This document shows positions 8,807-17,364 of a stretch of 64,000 nucleotides of DNA, in pieces. Where the stretch lies: the NCBI RefSeq assembly GCF_900475275.1, contig NZ_LS483364.1:1922001-1986000 (forward strand), read 5' to 3'. The notes under the pieces are model-generated. The model was not told the DNA's origin. It made no database searches and worked only from the letters and a program-made list of their open reading frames with translations. The DNA is from Streptococcus sanguinis (GTDB taxonomy: Bacteria; Bacillota; Bacilli; Lactobacillales; Streptococcaceae). A program made the translations under genes and the position numbers. Positions within the stretch are counted from its first letter, which is position 1. Every line of letters starts with the position of its first letter.

Positions 8807-10537
8807 ATGCACAAGAAAACGATTATTGATTTTAAGCAGTTGGGTCAACGCCTGATTTTTACGAATCCCATCAAGGAGCTAAAGACTCGCCGTCTTGATC
8901 AAGTGGAGGAACTTTTGACAGAGATTGAGGGCTGGCAGGAGAAAGGATACTATGCTGTCGGCTATGTCAGCTATGAAGCAGCTCCAGCCTTCGAGGAAAA
9001 GTTCCAAGTTCATTCGGCTCCGCTCCAGAAAGAATACCTCCTCTACTTTACTATCCACGATAAGGCTGAGGAGGCTTCCATTCCCTTGACCTATGAGGAA
9101 GTGGAAATGCCAGCAGTTTGGCAGGAGCTGACTTCTGAGCAAGAGTACCAGAAGGCTATCGAGACTATCCATAATCATATCCGCCAGGGCGACACTTATC
9201 AGGTTAACTACACGGTGCAGCTGTGCGCGGAGCTCAATCCTGAGGATAGCTTGGCTATTTACAACAGGCTGGTCGTTGAGCAAAATGCGGCCTACAATGC
9301 TTATGTAGAGCATGACGAGACCGCCATCTTGTCCATAAGCCCTGAGCTCTTTTTCGAGGAGCACCGAGGCCAACTGATCACTCGTCCGATGAAAGGGACC
9401 ACTAATCGGGGACTGACCTTAGAGCAGGATAGAGAGCAGGCTGCATGGCTGGCCCAGGATGCCAAAAACCGAGCAGAAAATATGATGATTGTCGATCTGC
9501 TGCGTAATGACATGAACCGCATTTCTCAGACGGGCAGTGAGCGAGTTGAGCGTCTCTGCAGTGTCGAGCAATACTCTACGGTCTGGCAGATGACCTCTAC
9601 TATCAAAAGCCAGCTGCAGGAGAGAGTCGGGCTGGCAGAGATTTTCAAGGCGCTCTTTCCTTGCGGATCCATCACAGGCGCGCCTAAGATTTCGACCATG
9701 GCTATCATCAAGGCGACAGAAAAAGCTGCCCGCGGGGTCTACTGCGGTACAGTCGGCATCTGCCTACCAGACCAGAGACGGATTTTCAACGTCGCCATCC
9801 GCACTATTCAGCTAGAGGGAAGGAAAGCCATCTATGGCGTTGGCGGCGGCATCACTTGGGACAGCACATGGAAATCCGAATACACCGAAACCCAGCAAAA
9901 ATCTGCCGTCCTCTATCGGAAAAATCCGCGATTCGACCTGATTTCTACTGGAAAAGTAACGGACGGACAGCTGACCTTGCAAGACCAACACCTGCAAAGA
10001 CTGACAGAAGCAGCCGGCTACTTCGCCTATCCTTTTGACCAAGACAAACTGAAGCAAGAGCTAGAAGAAACCTGCACTCAGCTAGACAAAGAAAAAGATT
10101 ATAGGCTACGTATAGCTCTAAAAAAAGACGGCAGGATTGAACTAGAAACGACTCCTCTACTACCATTAACAGAGACTTTCAGAAAGGCAAAACTGGTCGA
10201 GCAAACAGCCAATCTAGCCCAGCCTTTTACCTATTTCAAAACCAGCCATCGGCCACATCTGACCTTGGAGCAGCAAGAACAGATTTACTACAATGCTCAA
10301 GGCCAGCTGTTGGAAACTTCTATCGGCAATCTGCTGCTGGAGCTAGACGGCAAACTCTACACCCCGCCAGCTGAACTAGGCTTGCTCAAGGGTATCTACC
10401 GCCTGCAGTTACTGGATAAGGGACAGGCTACTGAGAAAGTTTTAACGCTAGCTGATCTGGCTCAAGCAGAGAAAATCTACGCCTGCAATGCAGTCAGAGG
10501 ACTGTACGAGCTGGAGATTAATAAAGGAGAGCTCTGA
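8807..10537 (+). CDS. pabB: Aminodeoxychorismate synthase component I fused to aminodeoxychorismate lyase
   Basis: Bifunctional folate enzyme of 576 residues. Residues 1-375 are the PabB/chorismate-binding domain: GDTYQVNYT, RPMKGTTNRG, NRAENMMIVDLLRNDMNRIS and CGSITGAPK, which form the chorismate and Mg2+ site. Residues 385-576 are a PLP fold-type IV (PabC) domain with ETSIGNLLLEL and CNAVRGLYEL. Together they convert chorismate plus ammonia to p-aminobenzoate. No separate PabA glutaminase is in the window. A bidirectional 130-nt spacer separates it from the small membrane gene; GATAAAAT at about 8793 is a likely -10. Its end overlaps the next ORF. Confidence 0.93.
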   Translation: MHKKTIIDFKQLGQRLIFTNPIKELKTRRLDQVEELLTEIEGWQEKGYYAVGYVSYEAAPAFEEKFQVHSAPLQKEYLLYFTIHDKAEEASIPLTYEEVEMPAVWQELTSEQEYQKAIETIHNHIRQGDTYQVNYTVQLCAELNPEDSLAIYNRLVVEQNAAYNAYVEHDETAILSISPELFFEEHRGQLITRPMKGTTNRGLTLEQDREQAAWLAQDAKNRAENMMIVDLLRNDMNRISQTGSERVERLCSVEQYSTVWQMTSTIKSQLQERVGLAEIFKALFPCGSITGAPKISTMAIIKATEKAARGVYCGTVGICLPDQRRIFNVAIRTIQLEGRKAIYGVGGGITWDSTWKSEYTETQQKSAVLYRKNPRFDLISTGKVTDGQLTLQDQHLQRLTEAAGYFAYPFDQDKLKQELEETCTQLDKEKDYRLRIALKKDGRIELETTPLLPLTETFRKAKLVEQTANLAQPFTYFKTSHRPHLTLEQQEQIYYNAQGQLLETSIGNLLLELDGKLYTPPAELGLLKGIYRLQLLDKGQATEKVLTLADLAQAEKIYACNAVRGLYELEINKGEL

Positions 10538-11153
10538 TATTAAAGTTATCTTTCTGCACGGACTGGGGCAAGATGAGTATTCTTGGAAAGAAGTTCAAGA
10601 AGCCCTTGCTGATATCCCAACGGAGTCGCTGGCTCTTTTTCCAAGGGGCAATGAAAGCTACCAAGACATTCGACAAGCAACCCTGCAGCACCTTCAGGCC
10701 CAAAATCAACCTTTCATCTTAGTCGGTTTATCACTCGGTGGCCTGCTGGCGCTGGACCTGGCTGACCAAGCCCTTCCTCATCTAAAGGGCTTGATTTTAT
10801 CCGGAACTCAATACAATTTAGCAGATAATTTTCTCTACAGACTGCAGATTCTCGTCTTTAAACTGATGCCTAAAAGCATCTTCACCAAGCAAGGAGCCGA
10901 TAAAAGCCAGATGATACGGATTTTGACCGAGCTACGTAAGGTAAATCTCACTGATAAAGTAAAGAAAATCAAGCTTCCCAGCCTGCTTGTTTACGGCAGC
11001 AAAGACAAACCCAATCTAAAAGATGCCTATGAGCTTAACAAGCTGCTGAAAGATTCTCAGCTTTGCATTATAGAAAATGGCGGCCATACTCTAAATATCC
11101 AAATGCCAGAAACATTTGCTCAAATAATAGAGAAGTTCCTACATGAGTTCTGA
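10488..11153 (+). CDS. Alpha/beta hydrolase (carboxylesterase-like), unusual start
   Basis: A soluble alpha/beta hydrolase of about 200 residues: oxyanion region VIFLHGLGQDEYSW, nucleophile elbow GLSLGG with catalytic Ser, an Asp in VYGSKDKPN, and a catalytic His in ENGGHTLN. The only ATG in frame is at 10488, which overlaps pabB by 50 nt and has no ribosome site. A clear AAAGGAG (10523-10529) sits 9 nt before an ATT at 10539, just after the pabB stop, and the fold begins right there (IKVIFLHGL). So an ATT start is plausible, as in infC. Substrate is unknown; it is likely cotranscribed with pabB. Confidence 0.8.
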   Translation: MQSEDCTSWRLIKESSDIKVIFLHGLGQDEYSWKEVQEALADIPTESLALFPRGNESYQDIRQATLQHLQAQNQPFILVGLSLGGLLALDLADQALPHLKGLILSGTQYNLADNFLYRLQILVFKLMPKSIFTKQGADKSQMIRILTELRKVNLTDKVKKIKLPSLLVYGSKDKPNLKDAYELNKLLKDSQLCIIENGGHTLNIQMPETFAQIIEKFLHEF

Positions 11154-11178
11154 CCCTTTTACAAGACAAACCAAAAAC

Positions 11179-11232
11179 TTTAGAAATATTTGAGAAATTC
11201 TTTATAAATATTTGAAGGTTTGGCGCTATACT
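11179..11232 (+). promoter_or_regulatory. Operator-promoter copy A (11-bp triple repeat), ABC cassette 1
   Basis: Three head-to-tail 11-mers, TTTAGAAATAT (11179), TTGAGAAATTC (11190) and TTTATAAATAT (11201), are followed by TTGA at 11212 and, exactly 15 nt after that T, by the -10 TATACT (11227). The -35 position falls inside the third repeat, as in PhoB/OmpR-type activated promoters. The layout recurs at 13760, 15518 and 22026. Confidence 0.8.
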
Positions 11233-11286
11233 AATTAATAAGAAGAGGAGTTTTCTCTCCTAACATCATGAAAAGGAGACTTGATC

Positions 11287-12195
11287 ATGGAAAATGTTTT
11301 GGTTTTACAGCAAGTCAGCAAGAAATTCGGCCGGCAGTACGCTCTGACCGATGTGAGTCTGACGATAAAAAAAGGAGATATTTACGGTTTGATTGGCAAG
11401 AACGGGGCCGGAAAGACCACTCTGATCAAGGTCATCACCCAACTCTTGGAAGCAAGCAGTGGCAATGTCTCCCTCTTTGGCTCTCAGAACTATCAAGAAT
11501 GGACGCAGAGCCTCAAACGGGTCGGATCAGTTATCGAAACTCCGGTTGCTCACAACCACCTGACAGCCTATGAAAATCTCAGCTACTACTGCAAGCTCCG
11601 CCATATTCCCCATGCGGACAAAGTCATCCGTGAAACCTTGGAATACGTGGACTTGACGGATACCGGCAAGAAAAAATTCCGCGACTTCTCACTCGGGATG
11701 AAACAACGGCTGGGTCTGGCTATCGCGCTTCTTACCAGACCTGACCTGATGATACTAGACGAGCCTATCAATGGCCTGGATCCGGTCGGCATCAAGGAAT
11801 TCCGCCAGCTGGTGCAGCGACTAAACGAAGAGTTGGGCATGACCTTTATCATCTCCAGCCATATCCTGTCTGAACTCTACTTGGTGGGTAACCGGTTCGG
11901 CATTATCGAGGAAGGACGACTGATTCGCGAGATTTCCAAGGCGGAGTTTGAAGAACAGAGCGAAGACTATATCGTGCTTAAAACGTCGCAGTTGGAAGAA
12001 GCCAGCCGGCTGATTCACGACCAGCTCATGCATCGTATCAAGGTGGTCAATGCCTCTGACGAGATTCATATCTTTACCCATTCGCATGAGATTAGCAAGA
12101 TTGTCAAGGAACTTGCGGTCGCAGATATACCGGTGCAGGAGATTTACTATGCACGACAAAACCTAGAAAACTTCTTTACAGACTTGGTCAAATGA
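11287..12195 (+). CDS. ABC transporter ATPase 1 (BcrA/LanF type)
   Basis: ATP-binding subunit of an ABC-2 type exporter, 302 residues. Walker A GKNGAGKTTL near residue 38, signature FSLGMKQRLGLA near 132, Walker B LMILDEPINGLDP near 152, and a C-terminal extension ending ARQNLENFFTDLV that is common to the three paralogues here. The ATG at 11287 is preferred to the TTG at 11281 because AAGGAG lies 8 nt before it and it matches paralogue 2. Proteins of this type (BcrA, lantibiotic LanF) give immunity to bacitracin or lantibiotics. Followed by two permease genes; promoter copy A lies upstream. Confidence 0.9.
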   Translation: MENVLVLQQVSKKFGRQYALTDVSLTIKKGDIYGLIGKNGAGKTTLIKVITQLLEASSGNVSLFGSQNYQEWTQSLKRVGSVIETPVAHNHLTAYENLSYYCKLRHIPHADKVIRETLEYVDLTDTGKKKFRDFSLGMKQRLGLAIALLTRPDLMILDEPINGLDPVGIKEFRQLVQRLNEELGMTFIISSHILSELYLVGNRFGIIEEGRLIREISKAEFEEQSEDYIVLKTSQLEEASRLIHDQLMHRIKVVNASDEIHIFTHSHEISKIVKELAVADIPVQEIYYARQNLENFFTDLVK

Positions 12196-12211
12196 AAAAG
12201 GGAGGCTTATC

Positions 12212-12970
12212 ATGATGGATTTCATTCGAGCCGATTTATACCGGCTCATGCGCTCAAAAGGCTTTTGGATTACTGAGTTTTTATTATTCTGTGCGATTAT
12301 CTCAACAACCTTCTTCCATGCAAATATTCATTTTGGAGCAAATATCTCCAGCAATGCGGCTGCTAGTCAATCTCTAGGAAAACTAACCGGCCTTCAAGCT
12401 CTGGACTATTTTGCAGGCAATACAGACAGTCTACTCTTTTTCACCATCATTGGTCTCAGTATGGTCCTTGGAGTAGATCTGTCTCGGAAACTGTATAAAA
12501 ACTGCCTGAGCTACGGCATCTCTAAGCTCAGCTATTATTTTTCTAAGTTCTTTGTTTGTGTTAGCATCGCAGCCTTTCACTTCCTGCTGATTTTATCTAT
12601 CTCCTTTGTGACTGCTAGTCTGTCCAACGGAATTGGAAGTGCCCCCAGCTCTTTTTTGCCTCAGTTGGGAGCTGCTCTCTTCATTCAATTTCTCAGCACG
12701 GTTGCATGGATTGCCATCATTTCTTTTATACTCTATGCCAGCCACTCGATTGTATCTAGCTTTCTGACCTATTTCCTTGGCGGTACCTTACTGACTATTC
12801 CCCTCATCTTTTACCCTGACAATGAATGGCTGCTCTATCTGACCATGCGTTTTAACACAGATATGGCAGCAGATAGCGGAGCTGTTATCAAAGCTATCCT
12901 GACAGTGGTAACGGTCACCTTGCTCTTTATGGGTGGCGGGCTGATGGTTTTCAAAAAGAAAAATTTATAA
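12212..12970 (+). CDS. ABC-2 type permease 1a
   Basis: Membrane subunit of 252 residues with about six hydrophobic segments. It shares with the other three permeases of this locus an N-terminal motif (FIRADLYRLMRSKGFW) and a second motif after helix 2 (LSRKLYKNCLSYGISKLSYYFSKF), which mark them as paralogues. It starts 16 nt after ATPase 1; GGGAGG precedes two adjacent ATG codons (12212, 12215). With permease 1b it probably forms a heterodimer around ATPase 1, as in LanFEG immunity exporters. The transported compound is not known. Confidence 0.85.
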   Translation: MMDFIRADLYRLMRSKGFWITEFLLFCAIISTTFFHANIHFGANISSNAAASQSLGKLTGLQALDYFAGNTDSLLFFTIIGLSMVLGVDLSRKLYKNCLSYGISKLSYYFSKFFVCVSIAAFHFLLILSISFVTASLSNGIGSAPSSFLPQLGAALFIQFLSTVAWIAIISFILYASHSIVSSFLTYFLGGTLLTIPLIFYPDNEWLLYLTMRFNTDMAADSGAVIKAILTVVTVTLLFMGGGLMVFKKKNL

Positions 12971-13007
12971 AAAGTAGGAACAATCTTAATCATTCAGAGG
13001 AGATTTC

Positions 13008-13700
13008 ATGTTACATAGCATTCAGGCGGAGCTATACCAGCTTGTCCGCTCCAAACCTTTTTGGCTAATAGAAGGGCTGCTCTTTTTTCTCATTTTCATC
13101 AGCTCTCTTGGTGAAAGAAACTTTAATTTTTATATCTCTACATCTTCTGATCCAGAAGAAATAGTCATCCAAGGTTGGACAGGATTTGAAGCTCTCGGGG
13201 AGCTTGCTAAAGATTTCCTGCCCTTTGTCATGATTACTGTCCTTGTGCTCGTTATCTTTCTGTTAGGTCGTGACCTGACTAGAAAATTATACAACAATAT
13301 ATTAACCAGCGGGGTTTCTCGGAAAGAATTTTACTTATCCAAAATAGCTGTTCTTGTCACAATTATCATCTTTCAACTAGTAACAGCCTTTGCTGTAGTC
13401 TTTATCTTTGGAAGCCTCTTCCACGGACTTGGAACTATGCCAAAGAACTTTTTCTGGAGATTTTCCTTGTCTTTCTTTCGCTCCTTTCTCTTTATTATGA
13501 CCTGCAGTTCTGTAGTTACCTGTCTCCTCTACCTGACCCGCTCCACCCTAGCCAGCTATCTCGTCTTTTTCGCCCTGATTATGCTTCAGTCTAGCCTCGT
13601 CATCGTTTTCCCTCAGATAAATTCTGAACTATTCTTATTCCTTATTCTAGCTGGTTCTCTCTTAGGTGGTTACCAAGCCTTCCAGCACAGGGACTTATAA
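13008..13700 (+). CDS. ABC-2 type permease 1b
   Basis: Second membrane subunit of cassette 1, 230 residues, six predicted helices, with the locus motifs IQAELYQLVRSKPFW at the N-terminus and LTRKLYNNILTSGVSRKEFYLSK near residue 88. It follows permease 1a by 37 nt with AGAGGAG before the ATG. Only cassette 1 has two permeases; cassettes 2 and 3 have one each, so this gene looks like an extra copy that either pairs with 1a or came from an ancestral two-permease unit. A terminator follows at 13705. Confidence 0.85.
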   Translation: MLHSIQAELYQLVRSKPFWLIEGLLFFLIFISSLGERNFNFYISTSSDPEEIVIQGWTGFEALGELAKDFLPFVMITVLVLVIFLLGRDLTRKLYNNILTSGVSRKEFYLSKIAVLVTIIIFQLVTAFAVVFIFGSLFHGLGTMPKNFFWRFSLSFFRSFLFIMTCSSVVTCLLYLTRSTLASYLVFFALIMLQSSLVIVFPQINSELFLFLILAGSLLGGYQAFQHRDL

Positions 13701-13704
13701 ATTT

Positions 13705-13735
13705 AAGCAGTCAGCCCTTTGGCTGCTTTTTTATT
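13705..13735 (+). terminator. Terminator after ABC cassette 1
   Basis: AAGCAGTCAGCC pairs with GGCTGCTT (one bulged T) around a CTTT loop and runs into TTTTTT. It ends cassette 1 before promoter copy B. Confidence 0.75.
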
Positions 13736-13759
13736 GCTTTTGGATTGGTTCTGCATTTC

Positions 13760-13813
13760 TTTAGAAATATTTTAGAATTTCTTGAGAAATATTTGAAATC
13801 TAGCTTGTATACT
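13760..13813 (+). promoter_or_regulatory. Operator-promoter copy B (11-bp triple repeat), ABC cassette 2
   Basis: TTTAGAAATAT (13760), TTTAGAATTTC (13771) and TTGAGAAATAT (13782), then TTGA at 13793 and the -10 TATACT at 13808, again 15 nt on. It is nearly identical to copy C over the whole block. The leader of cassette 2 starts directly downstream. Confidence 0.85.
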
Positions 13814-13844
13814 AAAATCAAACCTAAGAAAGCGAGAATATACC

Positions 13845-14753
13845 ATGCAAACTGTTTTAGAAGTAAAGCAAGTTACCAAACAATATGGCCAGCAATATGC
13901 CCTTGACCATGTGAGTCTTTCAATCCAGAAGGGCGAAATTTACGGTTTAATCGGCAAGAATGGGGCTGGCAAAACCACTCTTCTCAAGACCATTAGCCGG
14001 CTCATTCATGCTAACAGCGGAACCGTGTCTGTCTTTGGTTCGCAGAACTCTAAGGAATGGAATGAAACCCTGCGCAAGATAGGAACCGTCATCGAAACAC
14101 CAGTTGCTTACAATCAAATGACTGCTTATCAAAACCTCAACTACTACTGCAAGGTCCACCAGATTGCCCAACCCGACCAACTCATCAAGGAAACCTTGGC
14201 CTATGTCGGATTGAGCAATACTGGTAAAAAGAAATTCCGCAACTTTTCGCTAGGAATGAAGCAGCGTCTAGGAATCGCTATTGCACTTATCAGTAAGCCT
14301 GAACTCATGATTTTAGACGAGCCCATCAACGGCCTAGATCCTCTTGGCATCAAGGAATTTCGACTGATGATTCAGCGACTCAATCAAGAATTGGGAATCA
14401 CTTTTATCATTTCCAGCCACATCTTGTCCGAGCTTTATCTGGTAGCCACCAAGTTTGGAGTGATTGACCAAGGACGGCTTGTCGCAGAATTCACCAAAGA
14501 CGATTTTGACCGAGCCAGCGAAGATTATATCGTCCTCAAGACTAGCGATAAAGAACAGGCTGCCAATCTCATCCAAGGCAAGCTCCACTATCAGCTCAAG
14601 GACGCTGATAAATCTGACGAACTGCACATTGTCGCCCAAGAGCAGGAACTAAATGACATCAACAGGGAGTTGGTCCTATCCAACATTCATGTCAATGGTA
14701 TCTATGCAGCTCACAAAGATTTAGAAAAATACTTTACAGATTTAGTCCAGTAA
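13845..14753 (+). CDS. ABC transporter ATPase 2 (BcrA/LanF type)
   Basis: Paralogue of ATPase 1, also 302 residues: Walker A GKNGAGKTTLLK, signature FSLGMKQRLGIA, Walker B LMILDEPINGLDPLG, a conserved SSHILSELYLVATKFG (switch His) and a C-terminus AHKDLEKYFTDLVQ. It has its own promoter (copy B) rather than being read only from cassette 1. It is followed 12 nt later by a single permease, so the complex is probably a homodimer of each subunit. By family, an exporter for cell-envelope antibiotics or a peptide; the substrate is inferred, not seen. Confidence 0.9.
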   Translation: MQTVLEVKQVTKQYGQQYALDHVSLSIQKGEIYGLIGKNGAGKTTLLKTISRLIHANSGTVSVFGSQNSKEWNETLRKIGTVIETPVAYNQMTAYQNLNYYCKVHQIAQPDQLIKETLAYVGLSNTGKKKFRNFSLGMKQRLGIAIALISKPELMILDEPINGLDPLGIKEFRLMIQRLNQELGITFIISSHILSELYLVATKFGVIDQGRLVAEFTKDDFDRASEDYIVLKTSDKEQAANLIQGKLHYQLKDADKSDELHIVAQEQELNDINRELVLSNIHVNGIYAAHKDLEKYFTDLVQ

Positions 14754-14765
14754 GGAGAAAAAACC

Positions 14766-15461
14766 ATGTTACATACTTTTCAAGCAGATTTTTACCGCTT
14801 CTTTCGTTCCAAGGCTGTTTGGATTACCGAATTCATCTTTCTACTGACGACCTTGAGCGCAGTCTTTGGCAAATTAAATGCCGTCCAGCTTATACAAGCG
14901 GTGTCCAACGCTATCGGTAATAATACATTTATCATCATTATCCTCTCTATGGTCGTCATCGGGACAGATCTGAACAAGCAGCTTTACAAGAATACTTTAA
15001 CCAGCGGCGTTTCCCGTACCAGTTTCTTCGTCTCTAAAGCCCTAGTCATGGTCTGCGTAACGTTCCTGCAGTTGGCTCTCTATTATAGCATCAACTTTAT
15101 CCTAGCAGCCATCCTAAACGGTATTGGTGATTTATCCGCCACCTTCCTGCTTCAGTTTATTCTTCTATTCTTTGTGCAGTGCCTGACTGTTATTGCTTGG
15201 ACAGCCGTTATTTCCTTTATTCTTTATCTGAGTAAATCTATGATTGCTGCTCTGGGAGGTTACCTTTTCTGCGCATCCTTAACCGGAGCTCTGGCTCAAT
15301 TTTATCCCAAATCATTATGGTTGCAGCATTTCACCATGAGCTTTGATTTTGAGACGCTTCAAAGCAACGGTGTAACCTTAAGAATTGTTCTAATCGCCTT
15401 ATTTTTAGGAACAGTCTTTACTGCAGCAAGTCTTTATACTTTCCACAAAAAGGATTTATAG
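14766..15461 (+). CDS. ABC-2 type permease 2
   Basis: Membrane subunit of cassette 2, 231 residues with about six helices. The shared motifs are FQADFYRFFRSKAVWITEF at the N-terminus and LNKQLYKNTLTSGVSRTSFFVSK near residue 70. It is closest in motif to permease 1b (LTSGVSR in both). AAGGAG precedes the ATG, and a stem-loop terminator (15467-15500) ends the unit. No accessory permease is present. Confidence 0.86.
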   Translation: MLHTFQADFYRFFRSKAVWITEFIFLLTTLSAVFGKLNAVQLIQAVSNAIGNNTFIIIILSMVVIGTDLNKQLYKNTLTSGVSRTSFFVSKALVMVCVTFLQLALYYSINFILAAILNGIGDLSATFLLQFILLFFVQCLTVIAWTAVISFILYLSKSMIAALGGYLFCASLTGALAQFYPKSLWLQHFTMSFDFETLQSNGVTLRIVLIALFLGTVFTAASLYTFHKKDL

Positions 15462-15466
15462 TAGAG

Positions 15467-15500
15467 AATGAGCTAGTCAAAAACTGGCTCATTTTAATCT
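15467..15500 (+). terminator. Terminator after ABC cassette 2
   Basis: AATGAGCTAGT pairs with ACTGGCTCATT (one G-T pair) around a CAAAA loop, followed by TTAATCTTTT. It separates cassette 2 from promoter copy C. Confidence 0.75.
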
Positions 15501-15517
15501 TTTCAATTTTAAATTTC

Positions 15518-15571
15518 TTTAGAAATATTTTAGAATTTCTTGAGAAATATTTGATAATTAGTTTGTATACT
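15518..15571 (+). promoter_or_regulatory. Operator-promoter copy C (11-bp triple repeat), ABC cassette 3
   Basis: TTTAGAAATAT (15518), TTTAGAATTTC (15529), TTGAGAAATAT (15540), then TTGA at 15551 and the -10 TATACT at 15566. All spacings equal those of copies A and B. Confidence 0.85.
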
Positions 15572-15606
15572 AAAAGTATAAACAAAGTAATTAAAGGAGA
15601 AACATC

Positions 15607-16539
15607 ATGCAAAATGTTTTAGAAGTGAAAGGACTCACTAAAAAATACGGTGATCAATATGCTCTGAAAGACGTCAGTCTTTCCATCAAGAAAGGAGAGA
15701 TCTACGGTCTCATCGGAAAAAACGGTGCTGGTAAGACCACACTGATCAAAATCATCACTCAAGTCATCTATCCTAGCGGAGGGTCCGTGTCTGTCCTGGG
15801 CTCTCAGAACCAACAAGAATGGACCAAGGCCCTCAGCCATACTGGATCTGTTATCGAGACCCCTGTAGCTCATGCCCACATGTCGGCCTATGAAAATCTG
15901 CGCTACTACTGTACCGACCGGGGCATTCCAAATGCTGACAAAGTCATCAAAGAAACCCTGCAATATGTCGGCCTGACCGATACTGGAAAGAAAAAATTCC
16001 GCAATTTCTCTCTAGGGATGAAACAGCGGTTGGGCATTGCCATTGCCATTTTGGGGCGTCCCGACTTGCTCATTCTGGACGAGCCCATCAATGGTTTAGA
16101 CCCCGTTGGGATTCAGGAATTTAGAGAAATGGTCAAGCGCCTCAATCAAGAATTAGGCATCACCATCATCATTTCCAGCCATATCCTGTCCGAGCTTTAT
16201 CTAGTCGCAACTCGCTTTGGCTTTATCAATCAAGGGCATTTCATCAAGGAGCTGTCTAAGGAAGAATTTGACCGAGAAAGCGGCGACTATATCATCCTCA
16301 AAACGGATAATATCAAGCAAGCTGCTCATTTAGTGCAAGACAAGCTAGGCTACCAGCTCAGACCAACCAACAAGGAAGATGAGCTGCATATTTCCGGCCA
16401 AGTACAAGAAATTCGCAAGATTGCCAAGGAACTAGTCCTAGCCGACATCCCAATCGGGGAAATCTACTACGCCCACAAAGACTTAGAAAAATACTTTACA
16501 GACTTAATCAACCAACAAGGAGGAAACACTCATGTTTAA
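15607..16539 (+). CDS. ABC transporter ATPase 3 (BcrA/LanF type)
   Basis: Third paralogue, 310 residues: Walker A GKNGAGKTTLIK, signature FSLGMKQRLGIA, Walker B LLILDEPINGLDPVG and a C-terminus AHKDLEKYFTDL extended by INQQGGNTHV because the gene runs 8 nt into the next permease. Translational coupling to permease 3 is therefore likely. AAAGGAG precedes the ATG. Conservation between the three ATPases is high along the whole length, so the cassettes probably arose by tandem duplication with promoter included. Confidence 0.9.
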   Translation: MQNVLEVKGLTKKYGDQYALKDVSLSIKKGEIYGLIGKNGAGKTTLIKIITQVIYPSGGSVSVLGSQNQQEWTKALSHTGSVIETPVAHAHMSAYENLRYYCTDRGIPNADKVIKETLQYVGLTDTGKKKFRNFSLGMKQRLGIAIAILGRPDLLILDEPINGLDPVGIQEFREMVKRLNQELGITIIISSHILSELYLVATRFGFINQGHFIKELSKEEFDRESGDYIILKTDNIKQAAHLVQDKLGYQLRPTNKEDELHISGQVQEIRKIAKELVLADIPIGEIYYAHKDLEKYFTDLINQQGGNTHV

Positions 16540-17254
16540 TAGTATCAAGGCGGATTACTACCGTCTCTTCCGCTCCGTAGGATTCTGGGGAGTGCAGGCT
16601 TTCTGCATCTTTGGAATTCTCCTCGGCATTTTCACTTCCAAAGTTGTCAGTTCCGACAACGGTATCTTTTTTGCCATAGATGTCGTCTCCTACAACAGCG
16701 GCATGCTCTTTATTGCCTGCAATGTCATGACTAGCTTGCTTCTCGGTGTTGATCTCAATGACAAACTTTATCACAATAACCTGACTACAGGCAAGACTCG
16801 GACCCAGTATTACTTCTCTAAATCACTGACTATCGCTAGCTTACTTCCTATGCAGTTCATACTACTCTACATTTTTGGTATTGTCATCGAATTTGTCCGA
16901 ACCGGTGGTAATATGGGAACCCTGCCAGCTAATTTCTGGGGACAATTCGCAATACTCTTTGTCATGCAGGTCATCTGTACCTATGCTTGGTACTGCATTA
17001 CCAGCTTTGTCCTCTACTTGACTCGAAACTATAGTGTCGTCTTTATCACCTATATCATGACCTACATCTTACTCGGCCTCCCTAGTCAAATGGTTGATGC
17101 CAATAATGAATGGTTCAAGGCTATCAAGATGGAGTTCGTCTACGGAGACGCTTCAATACCAGGTGTCATCATCAAAACAGCTATCTTTGCTCTCAGTCTG
17201 ATCACGGTCTTTACAATAGCAGGACTGGCTACACTGAAAAAGAGAGATTTGTAA
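16532..17254 (+). CDS. ABC-2 type permease 3
   Basis: Membrane subunit of cassette 3, 240 residues, about six helices. The motifs are IKADYYRLFRSVGFW at the N-terminus and LNDKLYHNNLTTGKTRTQYYFSK near residue 78; it departs most from the other permeases (TGKTR in place of SGVSR), so its substrate may differ. It overlaps ATPase 3 by 8 nt and ends just before a strong terminator. Confidence 0.86.
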   Translation: MFNSIKADYYRLFRSVGFWGVQAFCIFGILLGIFTSKVVSSDNGIFFAIDVVSYNSGMLFIACNVMTSLLLGVDLNDKLYHNNLTTGKTRTQYYFSKSLTIASLLPMQFILLYIFGIVIEFVRTGGNMGTLPANFWGQFAILFVMQVICTYAWYCITSFVLYLTRNYSVVFITYIMTYILLGLPSQMVDANNEWFKAIKMEFVYGDASIPGVIIKTAIFALSLITVFTIAGLATLKKRDL

Positions 17255-17257
17255 AAT

Positions 17258-17295
17258 AAAAACTCAGCTAATCACTAAATTAGCTGAGTTTTTTT
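17258..17295 (+). terminator. Terminator after ABC cassette 3
   Basis: A 12-bp perfect stem (AACTCAGCTAAT / ATTAGCTGAGTT) with a short loop is followed by a long T-run. A related stem-loop occurs at 19281-19314, and both are followed by GAGCGGATTT repeats. Confidence 0.9.
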
Positions 17296-17328
17296 GAGCG
17301 GATTTTGATTGGATTATGAGCGGATTTC
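17296..17328 (+). repeat. Short tandem 11-bp repeat (GAGCGGATTTT type), left copy
   Basis: Three 11-mers in a row: GAGCGGATTTT, GATTGGATTAT and GAGCGGATTTC. The same unit is repeated four times at 19317-19359. Together with the related terminators the two arrays bound the XRE-CPBP segment as direct repeats. Confidence 0.7.
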
Positions 17329-17364
17329 ACCCTTTCTGGTCTAGCCCTCTTTATCGGCTTTCTT

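Noticed and set aside
11268..11573. A 101-codon plus-strand frame inside ATPase 1
   Set aside because: Out of frame with the Walker motifs of a complete ABC ATPase; a shadow frame.
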